Positions 13,294-17,596 of a stretch of 17,596 nucleotides of DNA are shown here, one piece after another. The number at the start of each line of letters is the position of its first letter. Positions within the stretch are counted from its first letter, which is position 1. The stretch lies in contig JAFIHO010000046.1 in NCBI GenBank assembly GCA_017849395.1, positions 1 to 17,596 of the forward strand. Direction: 5' to 3'. This DNA comes from Hyphomicrobiales bacterium (GTDB lineage: Bacteria; Pseudomonadota; Alphaproteobacteria; Micropepsales; Micropepsaceae). A model generated the notes under the pieces. The model worked only from the letters and a program-made list of their open reading frames with translations. It did no database searches and was not told where the DNA came from. A program made the translations under genes and the position numbers.

Positions 13294-14043
13294 TCAGAAA
13301 GTCGTGCGGCCGCCGGAAATGTCGAAGGTCGCGGCGGTCGAGAAGGAACATTCCTCGCTGGCCAGCCAACACACGAGGGCAGCGCATTCCGCCGTTTCGC
13401 CCAGCCGCCCCATCGGAATCTTGGAACGCATATACTCGATGTGACTTTGCGGCATCTGTTCCAGAATCGGACTGTCGAAGGCTGCGGGCGTCACGCTGTT
13501 CACCAGGATATTGCTGGTCGCCAGTTCCTTGCCCAGCGACTTGGTGAAACCGATCACGCCGGCCTTTGAAGCCGAATAGGCCGAGGCGTTAGGATTGCCT
13601 TCCTTGCCGGCCACGGAGGCGATGTTGACGATGCGGCCATAGCCGTTCTCCAGCATCAGCGGAACCACTTCACGGCAGCAATAGAACACGCCGCTGAGAT
13701 TGATGTTGAGAACTTTCAGCCAGCTTTCGATAGGAAAATCCTTCACCGGCACCGTCGCGCCGGTAATGCCCGCGGAATTGACCAGGATATCGACCTTGCC
13801 GAGCGCGGCGCGGCTAGCGGCCACGCCCTTCACGACTGCATCATGGCTGGAGACGTCGACGGCGACCCCGTGCGCGCCATCCAGCAGTTCGGATGCTTTC
13901 TTCAGCGCCTCGGGATTGCTGTCCCACAGCGAGACCTTGCCGCCTTCCTGCTGAATACGCTGGGCGGTCAAGAACCCCAGGCCCGATGCGCCCCCCGTGA
14001 CGATAGCGTTTCGTCCCGAAAATCGATTGGCCAGAATGCCCAT
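13294..14043 (-). CDS. Short-chain dehydrogenase/reductase (SDR), NAD-type
   Basis: Classical SDR of 249 residues. The cofactor motif is TGGASGLG (residues 16-23), the acidic D41 after strand 2 (SLWD) favours NAD(H) over NADP(H), and the catalytic set is S143 (NIASVAG), Y156 and K160 (YSASK), with VNSAGI in place of the usual NNAG. There is no signal peptide, so it is cytoplasmic. Relatives oxidise sugars, sugar acids or hydroxy-acyl compounds; annotation pipelines would probably call it a 3-oxoacyl-ACP reductase, but the surrounding genes point to a sugar-acid or keto-deoxy-acid dehydrogenase, as in the non-phosphorylative L-rhamnose route. The ATG at 14043 is preceded by AGGGA eleven bases upstream. 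It lies 133 bases after the receptor gene and 270 bases before the dehydratase gene in the same direction. Confidence 0.88.
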   Translation of the reverse strand: MGILANRFSGRNAIVTGGASGLGFLTAQRIQQEGGKVSLWDSNPEALKKASELLDGAHGVAVDVSSHDAVVKGVAASRAALGKVDILVNSAGITGATVPVKDFPIESWLKVLNINLSGVFYCCREVVPLMLENGYGRIVNIASVAGKEGNPNASAYSASKAGVIGFTKSLGKELATSNILVNSVTPAAFDSPILEQMPQSHIEYMRSKIPMGRLGETAECAALVCWLASEECSFSTAATFDISGGRTTF

Positions 14044-14136
14044 GACACTGTGTTCCCTGAATAATGCGGCGCGGGGATGCGAAGAAATGCGAAAGACGCC
14101 CGCGAGAAGTGGCGCCTCCCAGACTCGCGGAAAGCG

Positions 14137-14168
14137 GCGGGCGCTGGCAGGTATCCGCCAACGCCCGC
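14137..14168 (-). terminator. Strong hairpin after the TonB receptor gene
   Basis: GCGGGCGCTGGC (14137-14148) pairs with GCCAACGCCCGC (14157-14168) over 12 positions with one mismatch that becomes a G-U pair in the minus-strand transcript; the loop is 8 bases. It lies 8 bases beyond the receptor stop. No clear T-run follows on the minus strand, so it may act as a terminator, an attenuator or an mRNA 3' stabiliser that lowers expression of the SDR gene relative to the receptor. Confidence 0.55.
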
Positions 14169-14176
14169 GCCTCGAC

Positions 14177-16999
14177 TCAGAAGCCTTTCTGCGCCGACAG
14201 CATCACGTACCGGCCGATCGTCGAACCGACCGCGACGATGCCAGGGCCGCTGTTGGCAGGCAGAGAACTGCCGCCATGCAGATAGATCGGCGGATCGGCG
14301 TCGAACAGGTTGTTGACCGTCACGCTGACCTGCGCGTTGTTGCCCCAACTGACGAGGTTGCTGAGGTCGTAACCGACATTGAGGTTGACGGTGTAGAAGC
14401 CGGGAATACGCCGCTGATTGTACAATGTGTAGGCCTGCGCGCCCCGATTGACCTGGAAGCTGGGCGTGTACTGCACGGACGCCCTGCTCCGCCAGGGGCC
14501 GGTCACGATTTGCGCATAACCCGAGGCAGCCCAGAGCGGGACGCCAAACGCCTGGATGCTTTGGAAGGGCGAAGTCGATGCCGGCTGATTGTCGTTGCGC
14601 GTGCTGACCGTGCCATTGAAGCCGAAAGTCAGCGTGCCAAAATCGAGATCGGTGACATAATTTCCAGAGAAGTCCAGACCTTCGAGAACCGAGTTGCCCA
14701 GATTGTTGCGGCGCGCGTCATACAGGATGTAGGGCGGCGTCTGGCCCGGACCCCAGGCCGAATCCAGCGTCGATCCTGGGAAATTCACAAAGGTGTTGTA
14801 GCCATAGACCGCAGCCTGCTGAGGGGTCGGGTTGATGAGGTAGTACTGCGAATAGCCCGGCACCTGGAACAGCAGCGGCTGGTTGAACGGCGCAAGGCCG
14901 ATCTGCTGCTTGATGGAGATGTGATAGGCCGTGATGCTTAGAGACGTGCCGGTGAAGTCGATGCCCATCACATCTTCCGGACGGAAATCGCCGCCCAGCG
15001 ACCAGCTTCTGCCCAGTTCCGGCTGCAGGTTCGGGTTGCCGCCCGGAACCAGAATCGAGGGTCGCAACGCATCGGCCTGGGACGTGCCGGGAGGCACGAT
15101 GATGTTCGGCGAGGCGCCATAAAGAGTCAGCTGATAGCGGCCATCCGGCGCCAGCGTGTCCGCGAGGCTGGGCGCGTCATAGGATGTGCCCATCGTGCCA
15201 CGGACCGTCAGTTCGTTGAACGGCTGATAGGCGACGCCCAGCTTGAAGTTGTTGGTCTGGCCGAAGTCGCTATAGCTGTCGATGCGGCCTGAAATATCGA
15301 ACTGCAGCGATTCCACGAACGGCATGCGGTTGGATTCGCTGACCAACGGAATATGCACTTCGGCAAAGCCGGACTGCACGATACGGTGGATCTTTTGCGG
15401 TGTGAACTGCGAGCCGGGCACCGGCGGGCCTCCCGACTGGCCGATAGGCGAGTTGGTCTGCCAGGTCGCCGCATAGTCTTCCCAACTATACTTGCCGCCG
15501 ATGGCGGCCTTCACCGAACCGCCAGGAATCTCGAACAGCGTGCCGGTAGCGTTCAGCTGGTACTGGAGCTGGTGTTGAGCCGCGCGGGGGGCAGACTGGT
15601 AGTTCAGGATGGAGTTCACCAGCGCGACGTTGGTCGCGTTGATGTTATAGGGATTGAAGGCGTTGAAGCCCGCGACCAGATTCGGGCCACCCGCCTGCTG
15701 ACGCAGCGCCTGGTTCAGCAACAGCGTCGAGACGCTGCGCGCAAAGGTGTTGGTGTATGAACGGCCCCAGTTGCCCATGACCGTGGCTTCCCAATCCCCG
15801 AACGGCAGCGCGACATTGAGCTGCGGCGTGATCTGGAACACCTGGATGCTGTTGGTGTTCTCCATGTTCTCCTTGCCGTAGAACGGCGCGAAGCTGAACT
15901 GGACCGATTGGGAGGTTTCGCCGCCGAGCGACTGGAAATAGGGATTGGTATTGTCGATCGTTGCGGTCGCCGTGGGCATCGGCACCCGCGAGCGCTGCAG
16001 GCGCGTGTTCCACAGCGTCTTGATCGAGAACTCGACCCCTTCGAACAGCGTCTGGCGGAACGATCCGAATACGCCGGTTTCGTTGTTGGCGGGGAAGAGC
16101 GACGTGATGGCGTTGGTGTCGCAGCGGTTGATCGAGCCCGCATTGGTCGTCGAATTCAGACCACCGAAAGGACCGCTGACATTAGCCGCCAGGGAACCGG
16201 GCGTATTAGCGGGATAGGCATTGACCCTGTAGTTCCGGCCGCCGGGCGCAGCAATATTCGGCAGAGGACAGGCTGTGCCGCGCGAGTCGCGGCCACCGAT
16301 AGAGGTAAGGTCCATCCGCGTATACTCGCGGTCCCCGCCCATCAGGAAGGTGTTTTCCTTGTGCTCTACGGCCAGATAGGCGCCGCCGCCGTTCCAGGTG
16401 GTGCCGCCTATGACGCTGGAGTTGAAGGCGGTATAGCCGTTCGCCAGGCCCAAATCGGCATTCATCTGCAGGCCGGAGAAATTGTCCCGCGTGATGAAAT
16501 TGATGACGCCGGTGATGGCGTTCGCGCCATAGGTGGCGGACGCGCCGTCAGGCAGAACGTCAACCTGGCGCAGCACGATGGTGGGGATCACGCCCGCGTC
16601 AGGCGCAGTGCCCAGACCGCTGATGCCGACGAAATTGTGTCCGTCCAGCAGGAGCAGGGTCGCCGCGCCGCCGACGATGGCCTGGGAGGGAAGGTTACGA
16701 ATCTGGGGGCGGAAGCCGCTGAAATTGCCTGCCGTGGGCGCGACGGCGTTGGAGTTGAAGGCGTTGGAGATCTGCGGCACCTGCTCCAGGATCTGGTTGC
16801 TGGTGAGCGCGCCGGTCGCCTTCATCGCATCCGCGTCGATGGTGACGAGGTTCGAACCGGTCTGGTTGATGCCCTTAATCGCGGTGCCGGTTCCGGTCAC
16901 GACCACGGTTTCTTCGGTGCCCTGCGCCAGCGCCTGACCACAGACCGCGCCAGACAAGGCGATCATAGACGCGCCGCACAATAGTTTCTTGCTGAACAT
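14177..16999 (-). CDS. TonB-dependent outer-membrane receptor
   Basis: A 940-residue outer-membrane transporter. It has a Sec signal peptide (MFSKK, hydrophobic core, likely cut after ALA at residue 25), then a TonB box region EETVVVTGTG (29-38). The plug domain follows with QILEQVPQI, IRNLP, LLLLDGHNFVG, IVLRQVDVLPDGASATYGANAITGVINFIT. The remainder is a beta-barrel of alternating aromatic strands, with late blocks such as DISGRIDSYSDFGQTNNFKLG, NPNLQPELGRSWSLGGDFRP and VTVNNLFDADPP, and the usual terminal aromatic residue (F940). This is the family of energised importers for siderophores, vitamins, oligosaccharides and aromatic compounds. Neighbouring sugar-acid enzymes suggest a carbohydrate or glycoside substrate. 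There is no FecA-type signalling domain, so control is likely by the promoter and palindrome upstream. Confidence 0.94.
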   Translation of the reverse strand: MFSKKLLCGASMIALSGAVCGQALAQGTEETVVVTGTGTAIKGINQTGSNLVTIDADAMKATGALTSNQILEQVPQISNAFNSNAVAPTAGNFSGFRPQIRNLPSQAIVGGAATLLLLDGHNFVGISGLGTAPDAGVIPTIVLRQVDVLPDGASATYGANAITGVINFITRDNFSGLQMNADLGLANGYTAFNSSVIGGTTWNGGGAYLAVEHKENTFLMGGDREYTRMDLTSIGGRDSRGTACPLPNIAAPGGRNYRVNAYPANTPGSLAANVSGPFGGLNSTTNAGSINRCDTNAITSLFPANNETGVFGSFRQTLFEGVEFSIKTLWNTRLQRSRVPMPTATATIDNTNPYFQSLGGETSQSVQFSFAPFYGKENMENTNSIQVFQITPQLNVALPFGDWEATVMGNWGRSYTNTFARSVSTLLLNQALRQQAGGPNLVAGFNAFNPYNINATNVALVNSILNYQSAPRAAQHQLQYQLNATGTLFEIPGGSVKAAIGGKYSWEDYAATWQTNSPIGQSGGPPVPGSQFTPQKIHRIVQSGFAEVHIPLVSESNRMPFVESLQFDISGRIDSYSDFGQTNNFKLGVAYQPFNELTVRGTMGTSYDAPSLADTLAPDGRYQLTLYGASPNIIVPPGTSQADALRPSILVPGGNPNLQPELGRSWSLGGDFRPEDVMGIDFTGTSLSITAYHISIKQQIGLAPFNQPLLFQVPGYSQYYLINPTPQQAAVYGYNTFVNFPGSTLDSAWGPGQTPPYILYDARRNNLGNSVLEGLDFSGNYVTDLDFGTLTFGFNGTVSTRNDNQPASTSPFQSIQAFGVPLWAASGYAQIVTGPWRSRASVQYTPSFQVNRGAQAYTLYNQRRIPGFYTVNLNVGYDLSNLVSWGNNAQVSVTVNNLFDADPPIYLHGGSSLPANSGPGIVAVGSTIGRYVMLSAQKGF

Positions 17000-17046
17000 A
17001 GTTCCCCCTTAGGTCAAGCGCGCCTGGCGCATCGTATTCGGCGGAC

Positions 17047-17074
17047 GGTTTAGAAGTTGCGCCAATTCTGTCAA
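17047..17074 (-). promoter_or_regulatory. Candidate promoter of the TonB receptor gene
   Basis: Read on the minus strand: -35 TTGACA (17074-17069), a 16-base spacer, and TAAACC (17052-17047) as a weak -10. It lies about 50-75 bases before the receptor start. The -35 is a perfect match; the weak -10 would suit activator-dependent expression. Confidence 0.45.
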
Positions 17075-17093
17075 GAAAACGGCCGCTAGGTCT

Positions 17094-17108
17094 CTCACAC
17101 TGTGTGAG
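17094..17108. promoter_or_regulatory. Perfect palindrome upstream of the receptor promoter
   Basis: CTCACAC (17094-17100), a central T, and GTGTGAG (17102-17108) form a perfect 15-base palindrome, about 20 bases upstream of the -35 element on the minus strand. An upstream position is typical of activator sites, though it also lies between two genes of the same orientation. Its core ACACAGTGT recurs just before the SDR start. Confidence 0.55.
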
Positions 17109-17185
17109 TGTGATGGCGATGAATGCTTATGGAGTGAACGACGAACGCCAGATGACATTCGTGCAATACATGCGGCGACGCAGCG

Positions 17186-17596
17186 TTACTGCTGATGATC
17201 CAGCGCGAAGGCCCACAGTACCTGCCCCACCATCGCCGCGATATATTGGCGGCCATCGACCATGTAGGTCATCGGCGTGGCGCGCCAGGCGTCGTTGGTG
17301 CGGAAACGGTAGAGCGTCTTGCCGGTCTTCGCGGCCATGGCGGCGAAATCACCGCTCACCTCGCCATGGAACAAAAGTCCGCCTGCTGTGGTCAGGACGC
17401 CGCTGTAATCGGTCTCCTGCGGGCCGAACATCGGTTTTTCCCAGACGACTTTGCCGGTTTCGATATCCAGCGCGCGCACCAGCCTGGTGCCGACGTCGGA
17501 GGGATCCGGATTGTTCCCGAAAATGCGGCCCTTGCTGCGATAGATGCCGCAATCCTCCGCCGCCATCACATAGACCAGCTTCGTCTGCGGATTGTA
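17186..17596 (-). CDS. PQQ-dependent dehydrogenase (quinoprotein), C-terminal fragment
   Basis: The gene begins right of the window; the last 136 residues are visible, starting YNPQTKLVYVMAAED. Blocks such as VRALDIETGKVVWEKP, TTAGGLLFHGEVSGDFAAMAAKTGK, LYRFRTND and DGRQYIAAMVG are the final blades of the eight-bladed PQQ propeller of membrane or periplasmic quinoprotein glucose/alcohol dehydrogenases. These enzymes oxidise sugars or alcohols in the periplasm and pass electrons to ubiquinone or a cytochrome c. The chain ends FALDHQQ without a C-terminal cytochrome domain, so an external acceptor is needed; the cytochrome c encoded in this window is a candidate. It ends 186 bases before the receptor start in the same direction. 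The substrate cannot be told from this part. Confidence 0.85.
   Translation of the reverse strand, partial: YNPQTKLVYVMAAEDCGIYRSKGRIFGNNPDPSDVGTRLVRALDIETGKVVWEKPMFGPQETDYSGVLTTAGGLLFHGEVSGDFAAMAAKTGKTLYRFRTNDAWRATPMTYMVDGRQYIAAMVGQVLWAFALDHQQ

Noticed and set aside
10923..14043. Interpreting the SDR and enzymes as a fatty acid or aromatic pathway
   Set aside because: The dehydratase matches sugar-acid dehydratases in all metal-binding blocks, and there are no acyl-CoA or ring-cleavage genes in the window.
15908..16984. + strand open frame (about 360 codons) opposite the TonB receptor N-terminus
   Set aside because: It is the antisense of the plug domain, rich in Arg/Gly/Val, with no family features.

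Overview
The window reads as a chromosomal segment of a GC-rich Alphaproteobacterium. Evidence: a sphingolipid (ceramide) gene set of the kind known from Caulobacter and sphingomonads, a large TonB-dependent receptor, Tat-secreted catabolic enzymes, and codon choice that is uniform across the window. The genus cannot be named from the sequence. No RNA genes, CRISPR arrays, insertion sequences, phage genes or integration scars were seen.

Region A (1-7795) is a lipid region. From left to right: the 3' end of an LptF/LptG-type permease gene (+); a tightly overlapping three-gene operon on the minus strand (inositol-3-phosphate synthase, a sugar/inositol-phosphate nucleotidyltransferase, a CDP-alcohol phosphatidyltransferase); a divergent + strand pair (fatty acyl-AMP ligase / acyl-ACP synthetase of the AasR type, and a CerR-like NAD(P)-dependent reductase); then, convergent on the minus strand, a bacterial ceramide synthase (bCerS-like acyltransferase) and a fatty acid hydroxylase. 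Four genes match the ceramide pathway or a modification of it. The inositol operon looks like a head-group module. Together they predict an inositol-phosphate-bearing sphingolipid, possibly made through CDP-inositol, with the Lpt-type permease as a candidate exporter. Serine palmitoyltransferase and its dedicated acyl carrier protein are not in the window.

Region B (7945-17596) is all on the minus strand and looks like a sugar or sugar-acid uptake and oxidation locus. In transcription order: the C-terminal end of a PQQ-dependent dehydrogenase; a TonB-dependent receptor; an SDR dehydrogenase; an L-rhamnonate-dehydratase-like enolase-superfamily enzyme with a Tat signal; an IclR-family regulator; a DapA-family lyase-like protein with a Tat signal; a secreted YVTN beta-propeller protein; and a secreted mono-heme cytochrome c with a helix-hairpin-helix tail. 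A strong promoter with inverted repeats over the expected start point precedes the dehydratase gene, and a second promoter with a perfect palindrome precedes the receptor gene.

The two observations most worth following are the pairing of a CDP-inositol-type head-group operon with ceramide genes, and the apparent export to the periplasm of a dehydratase and a lyase-fold enzyme that normally work in the cytoplasm, beside a quinoprotein dehydrogenase and a cytochrome. Substrates in both cases are inferred, not shown.
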